Positions 1 to 9,387 are shown, numbered from the stretch's first letter. The stretch is DNA of 64,000 nucleotides from an uncultured Romboutsia sp. (GCA_937880075.1 CALFLM010000017.1:1-64000); one strand, 5' to 3'. Notes: generated by a model not told the origin, from the sequence alone. Translations and numbers: made by a program.

Positions 1-56
1 AATACAAAATAATAACTTTACCTAATGAAGTATTTTAATTAAAACATATATATTAT
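1..56 (-). repeat. Family C dispersed repeat, partial copy at window edge
   Basis: These bases are the reverse complement of the left part of family C, also found near 31850, 40882 and 56165. The shared core is TTTAATTAAAATACTTCATT followed by a TTATTATTTTGTATTG tract. The copy is cut by the window start, so its full length is unknown. This copy carries the AGGTAAAG variant, matching the 40.9 kb copy rather than the other two. Confidence 0.7.
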
Positions 57-272
57 AAAAATTTTTAATCAAGTTTATATAAATCATTTTTATAAAATAA
101 ATAATCAAGATAGACCCTTACTTTAACTGTATAGTATAATTGCTCAGTCTTTAGCTGATAAGTATTATGTAAAAAATAAGTTTTTTAGCTACTGTTAGGT
201 GTTGCACTTAATATGATAATTCATCTATAATTTAAAATATACTTTGCTTATTTTATTTTGGGAGGTTTTTTT

Positions 273-920
273 ATGAACAATTATCTTAGAGAACCCATAA
301 ACGGTTTTACCCACTTAGCGGGTGCAATATTGTCATTTGTAGGATTACTTGCATTAGTAATAAAAACAACTTTACAAAATCCTTCTGCTGTAGCTTTAAC
401 AGCTGTTATAATCTTTGGAATAAGCATGATTCTTTTATATTCAGCTTCTGCTACTTATCATTTAGTTGTTTCTAGTGATAAAGTTATTAGTTTCTTAAGA
501 AGAATAGACCATGCTATGATCTTTCTTTTAATAGCTGGATCATATACTCCTTTTTGCTTAATTGCACTTAAAGGTGTTACAGGATTGGTTTTATTCGCTA
601 TAATAATAACTATCGCTATAGTTGGAATAAGTTTTAAATTAATTTGGTTTAACTGTCCTAGATGGCTTTCTACAAGTATTTATGTACTGATGGGATGGAT
701 AGCAGTATTCTTAATGGGTCCACTAAAAAAAGCACTTTCTCCACAGGGTTTATCACTACTTATCATAGGAGGTGTTTTCTATACTATAGGGGCTATAATT
801 TATGCTACTAAACCAAAGTTTCTAAAATCTAAATATTTAGGTTTTCATGAAATATTCCATATATTTATAATGCTTGGAACTCTAACTCACTTTTTATGTG
901 TATTCAAATATGTAATATAG
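273..920 (+). CDS. Hemolysin III family (PAQR) membrane protein
   Basis: The 215-residue protein has about seven membrane segments and the hallmarks of the HlyIII/YqfA group: REPINGFTH near the N-terminus, SATYHL near residue 68, RIDHAMIFLLIAGSYTP, and a C-terminal HEIFHIF..LTHF. Those histidines, with an earlier Ser/Asp, form the metal site in PAQR-fold proteins. The ATG at 273 is preferred over an upstream TTG at 258 because GGGAGG (260-265) lies just ahead of it. The family is named for haemolytic activity seen on cloning in Bacillus cereus; its physiological role is unclear. Single gene, followed by a terminator. Confidence 0.9.
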   Translation: MNNYLREPINGFTHLAGAILSFVGLLALVIKTTLQNPSAVALTAVIIFGISMILLYSASATYHLVVSSDKVISFLRRIDHAMIFLLIAGSYTPFCLIALKGVTGLVLFAIIITIAIVGISFKLIWFNCPRWLSTSIYVLMGWIAVFLMGPLKKALSPQGLSLLIIGGVFYTIGAIIYATKPKFLKSKYLGFHEIFHIFIMLGTLTHFLCVFKYVI

Positions 921-940
921 TATACCTGTCAAACTTATAA

Positions 941-980
941 AAGCGTGATTCATACTTCATTGTGATATCGCGCTTATTTT
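941..980 (+). terminator. Rho-independent terminator after hemolysin III gene
   Basis: Stem AAGCGTGAT pairs with ATCGCGCTT (one G-T wobble) and is followed by ATTTTATT. Confidence 0.75.
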
Positions 981-1184
981 ATTGATTTCTATAATATCTC
1001 ATACCATTAATCATCCATATAAACTTATATATTCAAATATAATAAATTATTTACCTTATCACTAATAGCATTAGTTTTTTAAATTAATGGATAAAATGCA
1101 CATATTAATATTTTTTCTAATATATATATTATTAAAGCAAATTTATAGTATTTGTGTATATTCTTTTTGGAGGTGTAACTGAAT

Positions 1185-1637
1185 ATGAATTTTGATATGT
1201 ATTCAAATAAGCAATATAATGATGATTTGGATGCTAGCTATATATACCCTAGACCTTATATAGATCCTATGATGTATGTAAACTCTAGTGGTATACAAAT
1301 GAATCCAAATACAATGGGCGGATATATGACTTATATGAACCCTTTTATGAACAATCCTTTTATGTATACAAATCCTAATGATTCTGGCGATTATGGCAAT
1401 GAATATAACCAAGATGATATGTATATTGATCTGATGCAACAACAAACACAACCTATGATACCTGGAATGATTCCACCTAATATGATGCAAATTATGATGC
1501 AGATGATGATGAGTGGACAAATGCAACCTATGATGCCTTATATGATGATGCCTGGAATGGCTCCTATGATGCCTTACATGATGATGCCTGGAATGGCTCC
1601 TATAAATATGGAGGAATTTGATGAGGAAGAAATGTAA
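1185..1637 (+). CDS. Methionine-rich low-complexity protein, possible spore coat protein
   Basis: This 150-residue protein is dominated by Met, Pro, Tyr, Asn and Gln. It contains two perfect copies of a 12-residue unit that begins MMPYMMMPGMAP, and it ends in an acidic tail (EEFDEEEM). A good GGAGGTG site precedes the ATG. No enzyme motif, membrane helix or signal peptide is visible. The composition resembles clostridial spore coat or exosporium proteins, but this is inference from composition only. The gene stands alone and shares a bidirectional terminator with the convergent gene at 1770. Confidence 0.6.
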   Translation: MNFDMYSNKQYNDDLDASYIYPRPYIDPMMYVNSSGIQMNPNTMGGYMTYMNPFMNNPFMYTNPNDSGDYGNEYNQDDMYIDLMQQQTQPMIPGMIPPNMMQIMMQMMMSGQMQPMMPYMMMPGMAPMMPYMMMPGMAPINMEEFDEEEM

Positions 1638-1728
1638 TTTTTTTATAATAGATGGTATAAGAAATTTATATCTGTCTATAATATAAATGTATTCCTCATA
1701 ATATTCCCCCAATATTATAAATACAAAA

Positions 1729-1760
1729 TAAAGCCATGAACAATAGTTCATGGCTTTATT
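1729..1760. terminator. Bidirectional terminator
   Basis: A perfect 11-bp stem (AAAGCCATGAA / TTCATGGCTTT) has A-rich and T-rich flanks, so it can serve both convergent genes. Confidence 0.85.
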
Positions 1761-1769
1761 TAATTTACT

Positions 1770-2852
1770 CTAATCTAAAAAATCATAAAAATCATTCGAT
1801 TCTGATTCAACAAAATCATACAATACATTTTCTTCAAAGTATAACTCTTCTTTAATATCTAGATATTCTTTATAGTTACACTGCAATATCTTATTTATAT
1901 ACTTTCTATCTTTATCACTATAAGTTCCTACAAAAAATTCATTTCCCATTTGATAGTATATTGCTTTAATATCATTGTTGATTACATATACATTATTTTT
2001 GACATGATCATTATTGAAATTAAATCTTGTAAAGAATGTACCATTTTCCATATCACTTTTTAAAGCAAATGGATTGTCTTTATAAAATAAACTTAAAAAT
2101 TCATCTACTTTATTTATATTGTACATACTTACAAACTCTGGCTTAGATATTTCATCAAAAACCTCAAAATCAAATATAGATTCTTTATTAGTTGCAACCA
2201 TAGAGCTTATTTTAAATCCATCTTGACCTTCCTCTATACTAAAAGCTATCTTAGATGTATAATATCCATCATTATCTTCATATAAAGCTTCACTTATATA
2301 TTTTTTATTGCCTTTAGGAATCACAGTATTTTTTAATAGTGTTCCATTTATATTGGTTATATGCATATTTGCTATTTCTTCACTACCAGAAAAATATCGT
2401 AGACTTTCCCTATCCCAAGCTATAAATCTCATAGTCATATAATTTATAAATTCCACCTCGTCTTTTATAGGTTTACATATCTTCGTATATATATCTTCTA
2501 TATTTAAGCTAGTCTCATATTTATTTATAATATCTATATACTCATTAACTTCTCCTGGAAGAGGTTTTTCATAATATGAATTTTTATTACCAAAATATTT
2601 AATCAAAAATAAAGCCTCATCTTCAGATATTCTTATCCTATCTGAACCTAATCCACCCATAAGTCTTTCTTCTTCTCTATATTCTTCATCTTTTGTAGGA
2701 TTTTTTAGGCTAACATAATCAGCTAATCCAAGTCCTTCTGCATCTAGTAAAAAGTATTGTACTATTTTATCATGTTTGTCTTCCCAACTTATTAAAAGAC
2801 CCATTGTTCCCATAAGCCTTGAATTTGTAACTTTTGCAAAATTAAATTTCAT
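1770..2852 (-). CDS. Uncharacterised 360-residue protein
   Basis: A soluble-looking acidic protein without signal peptide or membrane helix. I do not recognise the family. It starts MKFNFAKVTNSRLMGTMGL and contains a conserved-looking DAEGLGLADYVSL segment and a GSDRIRISEDEALFLI segment, and its C-terminus is acidic (ESESNDFYDFLD). It is monocistronic: the bidirectional hairpin follows it, and about 190 AT-rich bases separate its start from the divergent HAD gene. Confidence 0.65.
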   Translation of the reverse strand: MKFNFAKVTNSRLMGTMGLLISWEDKHDKIVQYFLLDAEGLGLADYVSLKNPTKDEEYREEERLMGGLGSDRIRISEDEALFLIKYFGNKNSYYEKPLPGEVNEYIDIINKYETSLNIEDIYTKICKPIKDEVEFINYMTMRFIAWDRESLRYFSGSEEIANMHITNINGTLLKNTVIPKGNKKYISEALYEDNDGYYTSKIAFSIEEGQDGFKISSMVATNKESIFDFEVFDEISKPEFVSMYNINKVDEFLSLFYKDNPFALKSDMENGTFFTRFNFNNDHVKNNVYVINNDIKAIYYQMGNEFFVGTYSDKDRKYINKILQCNYKEYLDIKEELYFEENVLYDFVESESNDFYDFLD

Positions 2853-3061
2853 TAAATCACATCCTTATTTTTCATATATACCTTTATTATTTTCTTCATT
2901 TTAATGAATTAATAATAATTAAGATAAATGTTTTTGAATATACTATAAACTAGCTATACTTTCATTAAATAATAAAAATAATTCTAAATTATTTTATATA
3001 ATTTTACAACTCATTCATATTTTATAATATAATAAAATAAATGGTTAATCGAGGTGATTTT

Positions 3062-3790
3062 ATGGGAAAAATAGCAGCTTTTTTTGATATAGACGGTACT
3101 CTTTATAGAGATTCTCTTATGGTTGAGCATTTTAAAAAATTAATTAAGTATGATATAATCGACCAAAAAGCATGGTTTGAGCATGCAAGAGATACTTTTA
3201 TGAATTGGGATAAGAGACAAGGACACTATGATGATTACTTAGATGAAATATGTGATTTATATGTAGAATCTTTAACCGGATTAGATAAAACTTGTATAGA
3301 CTTTACTAGCGATCAAGTAATAAAATTAAAATCTGATAGAGTATATAAATATACTCGTTCAAGAATAAAATGGCATTTAGATAATAATCATATTGTAATT
3401 TTCATATCTGGAAGTCCAGGTTTTTTAGTAGAGAAAATGGCTAAAAAATATAATGTAACTGATTGTATCGGAAGTAATTATGTTTTTGAAAATGAAATGT
3501 TCAATGGTACGGTTATACCAATGTGGGATTCAAAAAGTAAGAATACTGCTATAGACAATTTTGTAGAAAAGTATGATATTGATTTAAATAAGTCCTATGC
3601 ATATGGTGATACTAATGGAGATATTAATATGTTAAGAAGAGTTGGAAATCCAGTTGCTATAAATCCAACTAAAGAACTTTTATCTTATATTGCAAATGAC
3701 CCCGTTATTTCAAAAACTAGCCAAATAATAGTTGAAAGAAAAGATATCATTTATTCTTTATCACCAAATGTAGATATATTCGACATATAA
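3062..3790 (+). CDS. HAD-superfamily (subclass IB) phosphatase
   Basis: A 242-residue hydrolase of the phosphoserine-phosphatase-like HAD-IB group. Motif I is FFDIDGTLY at the N-terminus (nucleophile and acid aspartates), motif II is the Ser in FISGSPG, and motif III/IV is YGDTNGDINML. The helical cap lies between motifs I and II. The ATG at 3062 is chosen over an in-frame ATG at 3041 because GAGGTG lies just upstream of it. The substrate cannot be told from sequence; relatives dephosphorylate small phosphometabolites. Single gene with its own terminator. Confidence 0.85.
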   Translation: MGKIAAFFDIDGTLYRDSLMVEHFKKLIKYDIIDQKAWFEHARDTFMNWDKRQGHYDDYLDEICDLYVESLTGLDKTCIDFTSDQVIKLKSDRVYKYTRSRIKWHLDNNHIVIFISGSPGFLVEKMAKKYNVTDCIGSNYVFENEMFNGTVIPMWDSKSKNTAIDNFVEKYDIDLNKSYAYGDTNGDINMLRRVGNPVAINPTKELLSYIANDPVISKTSQIIVERKDIIYSLSPNVDIFDI

Positions 3791-3797
3791 TTATAGT

Positions 3798-3847
3798 AAA
3801 AAGGATTATCTCATTTAAAGTAACTACCTTGAGGTAGTCCTTTTTTA
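3798..3847 (+). terminator. Terminator after HAD phosphatase
   Basis: Stem AAAAGGATTATCTCA pairs with TGAGGTAGTCCTTTT using G-T wobbles, then a T6 run. Confidence 0.75.
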
Positions 3848-3869
3848 ATTACTAATGGAGGGATGTATA

Positions 3870-4625
3870 ATGAAATCTAATGTAAAAAAAGATTTAGATA
3901 CTTTAAGTAAAAATTTATATTTAGAATCACCTGATTTATGGATAGAATTTTTAGATAAAGTTAATGCAGGAATATTCGATGAACTTGTTCTGTTTTTTGC
4001 AACTAAATACAATTATATGTCTATAATTAAATATGCTATAGACAATAACCTTATAGATATTAACTCAAAGTCTAAAAATAAAGAATTTACTACTATTTAT
4101 GACCATTTAGTTTACGTAGCAAGGCAAAATAACTATAAAGATTTTTCTGATTACTTTAATAATTTAAAAAATCCAGCTAAAGAAATATCTCAAAATAATA
4201 AAAATGATAAAACAAATATAAAAACAAAAAATGAAAATATAAATATACCTTCTGTAACTTGTAAAAAGTGTAAATCAAATATTTTTGAAGTTGGTTATAT
4301 AGTTTGTAAAAACAAGGTATTCAAGTTTTCATCTGAAAAAAATAAACCAGTTGAAATCGCTAAGGAAGACCTTAATTCTGTAATTTGCTATAACTGTAAT
4401 TCTTTAATTGAAGGCACTACACCTAAAGACTTAGAGGCTTTATGTAATATCACTACTTGCATAAACTGTAAAAACGACCTAAGAAGTACAGGTATCATAG
4501 ATAAAAGAAATTTAATTTACAATAAAGACTCAAATAAATTTGATTTAGGAGATACTTACTACGCATGTGGTAAATGTGAGAAAGCTATAAGTGATAAGCA
4601 AAAAGATTACTTTAAATTAAAATAA
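3870..4625 (+). CDS. Uncharacterised protein with zinc-ribbon-like CxxC pairs
   Basis: A 251-residue protein with a helical N-terminal half (to about residue 95), a Lys/Asn-rich linker, and a C-terminal half with CxxC pairs: CKKC, CYNC, CINC and CGKC, consistent with two zinc ribbons. I do not recognise the family. The ATG at 3870 is favoured because GGAGGG lies 7 bases upstream; an earlier in-frame ATG at 3855 overlaps that site. It follows the HAD gene after a terminator and so has its own transcript or depends on read-through. Confidence 0.65.
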   Translation: MKSNVKKDLDTLSKNLYLESPDLWIEFLDKVNAGIFDELVLFFATKYNYMSIIKYAIDNNLIDINSKSKNKEFTTIYDHLVYVARQNNYKDFSDYFNNLKNPAKEISQNNKNDKTNIKTKNENINIPSVTCKKCKSNIFEVGYIVCKNKVFKFSSEKNKPVEIAKEDLNSVICYNCNSLIEGTTPKDLEALCNITTCINCKNDLRSTGIIDKRNLIYNKDSNKFDLGDTYYACGKCEKAISDKQKDYFKLK

Positions 4626-4630
4626 ATACT

Positions 4631-4680
4631 AAAAAGAGATATGAATTATAACATATAAATAATAACTCATATCTCTTTTT
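4631..4680. terminator. Bidirectional terminator
   Basis: AAAAAGAGATATGA pairs with TCATATCTCTTTTT between two converging genes. Confidence 0.85.
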
Positions 4681-4681
4681 G

Positions 4682-5164
4682 TTATATTATTTTCTTTAGT
4701 CTTGTGCTGTAATATTCTATAAATAAACTATATACATTATCGTATACAATAAATAATACTTCAAAAGTTAATACTGTAAATAAATTTATAGGTATATAAA
4801 CAAATGGTTTTAATATAAAGTACACTATTAAAATTGCTACATTAGCAAATAATATTTTAAGAATATATTCTATATATACAGGTATATCTCTTTCAATAAT
4901 ATATTTTATCAAACCATATATACTAAATGTAAAAGTATTTAATACCCATTGAAATTTACTATTAATTACTATAAATCCTAAAATAACAGATGCTATATAA
5001 AAAACAAATCCACTTTTAGGACCATATTCCATTATTATTATAGATATTGGAAGTGATGCTAAACCCATAAGAAATAATGTATTAATCGGTATAATATTTA
5101 TTAGCATCAATAAAATTAAGTTTATCGCTAATAATATTCCACTATAGGCTATTTTTCTACTCAT
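4682..5164 (-). CDS. Small polytopic membrane protein, last gene of a three-gene operon
   Basis: About 160 residues with five or so hydrophobic segments and a short basic C-terminus (TRLKKII). The overall look (short loops, 4-6 helices) is like ECF-transporter substrate components or YybS-like proteins, but no diagnostic motif is seen. The ATG at 5164 is preferred to a GTG at 5173 because AAGGTGG sits 5 bases upstream. It begins 10 bases after the Cys-rich gene, so the two are almost certainly cotranscribed. Confidence 0.65.
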   Translation of the reverse strand: MSRKIAYSGILLAINLILLMLINIIPINTLFLMGLASLPISIIIMEYGPKSGFVFYIASVILGFIVINSKFQWVLNTFTFSIYGLIKYIIERDIPVYIEYILKILFANVAILIVYFILKPFVYIPINLFTVLTFEVLFIVYDNVYSLFIEYYSTRLKKII

Positions 5165-5174
5165 TAAATCCACC

Positions 5175-5615
5175 TTAAAAACAACTTACTAAATCTCCAC
5201 CGAAACATTCACAGCATGAATCTAAACACCATAATTTCATACAATCTCCACAACAGTCATCACCTAAGCAACAACAACAATCGTCACAACAACAGCAACA
5301 ACATCCATCTAAATCAACACGTCTTCTTCTATTATAATTATAAGATCTATCCCTATAGTCATCTCTATAGAAATTATAACTTTCTAAAATAGCTTTATAA
5401 TCTTTATTTTCTGGATCCATCTTTGAAGCTTTCGTTATACTATCTTCACCTTCTTCATAATATCCTAAGTTCATAGCAGATAATGAATTTAAATAATACC
5501 AATTAGCACATCTTTCACTTATACTTTTTAAAGCATTATATGCTTTTTCAAACTCACTATTATCAATAAGTTCTTTTATATTTATAAGTTTATCATCATA
5601 TACATTACTATACAT
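5175..5615 (-). CDS. TPR-like protein with an extremely cysteine-rich C-terminus
   Basis: 146 residues. Positions 1-85 look like two helical TPR-type repeats (EKAYNALKSI, YYLNSLSAMNLGYYEEG). An Arg-rich linker (NYNRRRRVD) leads to a tail of about 45 residues with some 19 cysteines, including CCCCCCDDCCCC and CCECFGGDLVSCF. Similar Cys-rich tails occur, in my recollection, on J-domain proteins next to DUF5685 genes in other Clostridia, so TPR may replace the J domain here. The start codon follows the stop of the upstream gene directly. A metal- or membrane-associated role is only an inference. Confidence 0.7.
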   Translation of the reverse strand: MYSNVYDDKLINIKELIDNSEFEKAYNALKSISERCANWYYLNSLSAMNLGYYEEGEDSITKASKMDPENKDYKAILESYNFYRDDYRDRSYNYNRRRRVDLDGCCCCCCDDCCCCLGDDCCGDCMKLWCLDSCCECFGGDLVSCF

Positions 5616-6443
5616 TTATTTAACACCTTCCTCTAATATATTTTGGTATCTTAGATATACTCCCGAATACACTATATTCTCTATTATAGCTGTATTAGTT
5701 TTTAGGTTTAAGTTATCTATTCTTCTACCTACCATTCCTAATGACATGCTTATTAATTTATCCACTCGTACTTTTAACTCTTCTCTTTTGTCTATGTACT
5801 CTATAAAAGGGTTATACCTACCTTTTTTATAATCTTTTTCTAAATCTTCATAGGCATCTAATAAGTATATATATTTTCCTATATTAAACCCAATGTGCCT
5901 TAGATCTTTCTCAAACTCATCTTCTTTATATGCAAATATCTCTGACATTAAATTTCCAAATGTATTTGATACTAAATCAATATTAGTATTTTTCTCTTGT
6001 TCTAGATTATATAGTGTTTCTAATTGACCTTTTATAAATTCAGCTTTTTTAGGATATTTTTCATAAGCAGATTTTAATCTTCCTTTATATATAGTATATG
6101 CAACTTTATCTTTTAATCCATTATCATCCTTTAAATTATCTTCTAATTTATAATACGTTAAAAGTACATTCATGCTTGCCGCATATTCTGTTATTTCATT
6201 TATAATCTTTTTTTTCTTTTTAAATGGATTTATTATACACCCTTCCTCTATTATATTAGATTTCGGTCTGTATACTGCTGTTAATACTAATATTAAAAAT
6301 GTTATATCATAGTTTAAAGATAATCTAGATATTTCCCCATGATTATCTTTTAAATACTTACATAAACCACAATAATAACCTCTATAATGTTCATATTCTC
6401 TGAAAGTTAAATCCATTTTGTTTATTTTTATATATCCAAACAT
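5616..6443 (-). CDS. DUF5685-like family protein
   Basis: 275 residues. The N-terminus (MFGYIKINKMDL, then YRGYYCGLCKYLK) is typical of the DUF5685 family. The protein is all-alpha and has YDITFLILVL near residue 45 and DAYEDLEKDYKKGRYNPF near residue 196. The latter resembles the second Asp-rich motif of squalene/phytoene-synthase-like proteins, which suggests, without proving, a distant isoprenoid-synthase fold. It is first in an operon with the Cys-rich TPR protein and a membrane protein. The function of DUF5685 is not known to me. Confidence 0.75.
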   Translation of the reverse strand: MFGYIKINKMDLTFREYEHYRGYYCGLCKYLKDNHGEISRLSLNYDITFLILVLTAVYRPKSNIIEEGCIINPFKKKKKIINEITEYAASMNVLLTYYKLEDNLKDDNGLKDKVAYTIYKGRLKSAYEKYPKKAEFIKGQLETLYNLEQEKNTNIDLVSNTFGNLMSEIFAYKEDEFEKDLRHIGFNIGKYIYLLDAYEDLEKDYKKGRYNPFIEYIDKREELKVRVDKLISMSLGMVGRRIDNLNLKTNTAIIENIVYSGVYLRYQNILEEGVK

Positions 6444-6683
6444 AAATATTCCTTTCTAATTATATAATATTTATATTATTATAGGCATAAATTCTACCTT
6501 AGATATTTTCTCTAAATTCTCTATAACTTCAAATTTACCTATATCATCTGTGTATATATATTATTAAACTACAGTTACTTAAACAAATTTTCATAAATTA
6601 TGGCATTGCTAAAAATCTAGTAATTTTAATACTTTGGTCAATATTTTGTTACTTTTTTGGTTTTGTGTTAGGTAAACCTGTAA

Positions 6684-6711
6684 TAAAAAAACTGAGACAA
6701 ATACTATCTCA
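6684..6711 (-). terminator. Terminator after DUF4003 gene
   Basis: On the minus strand a TGAGA...TCTCA hairpin is followed by GTTTTTTATT. Confidence 0.65.
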
Positions 6712-6726
6712 AGATATATACTAAAT

Positions 6727-7728
6727 TTAATTTGAGCCTGCTGATGCTGCAGTTGTTGATGCTATAATAGCTACCATCATTGCGATTTCTATAGCTATTA
6801 TTATTTCTAAAAATATATTACTACTTATTGAATCTACATTACTGTCTTCATTTAAATATTGTGCATATGAAGCTGCTACTATTGATGCACTAATCATATT
6901 TCTATTATTTTTGCCTAATACCCAGTTTCCAAATCCTTTTACTTCACTTAATTTATCAGATACTCTTACTATTTGTTCTACTATTTTATTTTCATCATAA
7001 TCTATAAGTGCTAGTGCTCCTATTAGTGGATAACCGTAGCCATCTATCTTACATTTTTCCTGTTCTAATAACTCTTTAATTCTTATTACCTTATTTATAG
7101 TTTTTAAACTTTTATCTTTATCAAGTGCCATTATATGAGATAGTGACTGAAGGTTATTTGATTTATAAAATCCTCTTGAATTAAATATTTCATAAGCCTT
7201 TTCTATATATTCTAGATCATTATCTAGGTCATTTGAATTTATAGCTATAAGTGCTGCTCTACAATAATCATCACTTGATGTTAACCAAGGGTGATGTTTT
7301 TTCATAAAGTCATATACATATTTTGTTTTTTCTATAGATGTATTTATGTGCATTTTATCTTTATTTTCATGTATTATTATTGCTGTAAATGGTAAATATG
7401 AGTCATTAGTAAATTTATTTTCTTTTAGTTTATCATATATATTTTTTATTGATTTAAATTCTTCTTCTCTATTTAATTTTGTTGATAGTATATTTGCTAG
7501 ATAAAATATACTGTGCCCTCTAAAATTTGAGAAAATGCTTGTGTTTTCTTTAATTAAATTTATACTTTCTTCTACTGCTCGTTTATTTATACTTTGATTT
7601 TTTATTGTAGATGATAATATACAGCTATATTGCATCATACCCATTTGCCATGAACCTTTTATTTCTTTTATCATTTCGCTATTTTTTATAAATAAATTTA
7701 ATTTATTGTTTATTATATACTCTTCCAT
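6727..7728 (-). CDS. DUF4003 family protein
   Basis: 333 residues, mostly helical, with repeated YIxKAYEIF-like segments, HPWLTSSDDYCRAALIA in the middle, and GKNNRNMISASIVAASYA near residue 275; these fit the DUF4003 family as I recall it. A single hydrophobic segment (FLEIIIAIEIAMMVAIIAS) lies at the extreme C-terminus, so the protein may be a tail-anchored membrane protein. A GGGGGAT site precedes the ATG. It is monocistronic. Function unknown. Confidence 0.7.
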   Translation of the reverse strand: MEEYIINNKLNLFIKNSEMIKEIKGSWQMGMMQYSCILSSTIKNQSINKRAVEESINLIKENTSIFSNFRGHSIFYLANILSTKLNREEEFKSIKNIYDKLKENKFTNDSYLPFTAIIIHENKDKMHINTSIEKTKYVYDFMKKHHPWLTSSDDYCRAALIAINSNDLDNDLEYIEKAYEIFNSRGFYKSNNLQSLSHIMALDKDKSLKTINKVIRIKELLEQEKCKIDGYGYPLIGALALIDYDENKIVEQIVRVSDKLSEVKGFGNWVLGKNNRNMISASIVAASYAQYLNEDSNVDSISSNIFLEIIIAIEIAMMVAIIASTTAASAGSN

Positions 7729-7839
7729 TTTATATCCCCCAATATTATAGTTAATAATTATAATAACTTCTTAATTTTATCTAGTCAAACTAATCTATAT
7801 TGACAATAAATTATAACTAAATCTCTGTCGGTATAGCTT

Positions 7840-8320
7840 AGGCTTAGTATGATAAATTACTTTGATTTATTTTTGTGATAATTTTTCTCAGATTCCTATA
7901 CCTTCTCTTATTCTTGTTGCTGTTTGACCTTCTTTAATTTATTGTTTAAATACTCTATTTTTTCCATAAAGACTAGGCTATTAAATTGCTCCTTATTAAC
8001 ACTATCACCTCTACTTTATTATAAACTACAATTGTATTATTCTGTAGTGGTTTATTGAATTTGTATAAAACATGAGTTAATAAAACTGTGCTTTATTTTT
8101 TGAGTACCTTGTTTAATTATGGCTTATTTAACCTCAACGTTTTTGATAATATATTTTATTGATTCTTTAAGTTCCATAGCTCTATAAATACATATAAGTT
8201 TACTTATCTATTGTCGGCAATAAATATTATTTTAAGATTTACCGCATTTGATAAAACAATTGCTCTGCTATCCAATGCTAGTTTATAGTATCTTTTATAA
8301 CATATGTTTTCCTCATTGAT
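7840..8320 (-). pseudogene. Possible decayed coding region
   Basis: The 640-base gap 7729-8367 has no intact gene. On the minus strand, short stretches in different frames look protein-like, e.g. DSRAIVLSNAVNLKIIFIAD, RAMELKESIKYIIKNVE and MEKIEYLNNKLKKVKQQQE, all broken by stops and frame changes. The base composition is a little less extreme than typical intergenic DNA here. I cannot name the ancestor; a mobile-element gene is possible. Confidence 0.3.
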
Positions 8321-8325
8321 ATTAT

Positions 8326-8362
8326 AAAAGGTGTGATAACTCCAATAATTATCACACCTTCT
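8326..8362. terminator. Terminator after anti-sigma gene
   Basis: AAAAGGTGTGATAA pairs with TTATCACACCTT; T-rich on both sides. Confidence 0.85.
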
Positions 8363-8367
8363 TATAT

Positions 8368-9387
8368 CTAATTTGGTAATTCTATAATAAACTCATCTCC
8401 TAGTTTCTCATAATTAGTATTTAACTGTCCATTTTCATCGTTTTGCTTAGCTGAATATAGAGAAAGAGTTAAACTCTTTGCATTTTCATCAAGATTTCCA
8501 TCTAAATTATCAAATACAAATACTCCATAATCTTCTCTTGTTTTACGCACAGAGAACTGAACATCATTTCCTAAATTATCCTTACCTACTAACTTCAAAT
8601 CATAATGTACAAACTTTCTGTTATGAATATCTCTAGAAAATATAATTTTCTGACCTAAATCATTACTTGTATATTCATTTAATACTATAGTTTCATCTGT
8701 TCCTAACTCATACTTTTTATTTAACTTAACTGAATCAGTTTTAATTTTTAATTCATCTCCATTTGACTTGAACTCAAATACAAACTTCTCATCTATATTT
8801 TTTTCTTTATTATTTTCCATATATATTATATCTGAATATACTAATTTAATATCTACATCTCCTTCTACAACTTCTTCTATATCATGGTTAATTACTTTTT
8901 CAACTGTTCTAGAATCTATTTGTCGTGATGATCCATTAGAACCGTATCCTTTTTTCTTTCCATTTATATATACACCGACATTTGCACTGATAAGTCCATT
9001 ATCTACAATATCATTTTCAGCTTGATATATAGTTGAAACTATTAAATTATCTCCATCTAATATAACTTCATTTAAAGTTATAGTTAGACCATCCTTAGTT
9101 ATAGAATTATTAACAACAGTCTTATAGTCATCTAAGTTTTTCTCTATTCCTAAAAATGAACGTATATCATAAAATAACCAATTAATATTAGCAAAAACAA
9201 CACTTCCATGCCTCATATATCCTAATAACCCTATGCTTATAATTGATATAGAAGCTATTTTTATTATATTTTTATGTAGCTTAAGCTTATTTCTATTTCT
9301 TTCTTTTAAACCGCTCTCAACTCCATTTTCTATGTATTTATCAATGTCTTTAGGTATATTTATATTATCAAATTTTTCATTACTCAT
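8368..9387 (-). CDS. Anti-sigma factor, DUF4179 domain
   Basis: 339 residues: a cytoplasmic N-terminal region of about 45 residues, one membrane helix (IIKIASISIISIGLLGYM, about 44-62), then a large extracytoplasmic beta-rich domain of the DUF4179 type. Its start overlaps the end of the sigma factor gene by 8 bases, the classic arrangement of a sigma/anti-sigma pair. It is expected to hold the sigma factor at the membrane until an envelope signal releases it. No RsiV-type lysozyme-binding domain is evident, so the signal is unknown. Confidence 0.85.
   Translation of the reverse strand: MSNEKFDNINIPKDIDKYIENGVESGLKERNRNKLKLHKNIIKIASISIISIGLLGYMRHGSVVFANINWLFYDIRSFLGIEKNLDDYKTVVNNSITKDGLTITLNEVILDGDNLIVSTIYQAENDIVDNGLISANVGVYINGKKKGYGSNGSSRQIDSRTVEKVINHDIEEVVEGDVDIKLVYSDIIYMENNKEKNIDEKFVFEFKSNGDELKIKTDSVKLNKKYELGTDETIVLNEYTSNDLGQKIIFSRDIHNRKFVHYDLKLVGKDNLGNDVQFSVRKTREDYGVFVFDNLDGNLDENAKSLTLSLYSAKQNDENGQLNTNYEKLGDEFIIELPN

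Noticed and set aside
1203..1751. Minus-strand frame of 182 codons rich in His and Arg
   Set aside because: It is the mirror of the Met-rich gene (ATG repeats read as CAT/His), overlaps it fully, and has no ribosome binding site.
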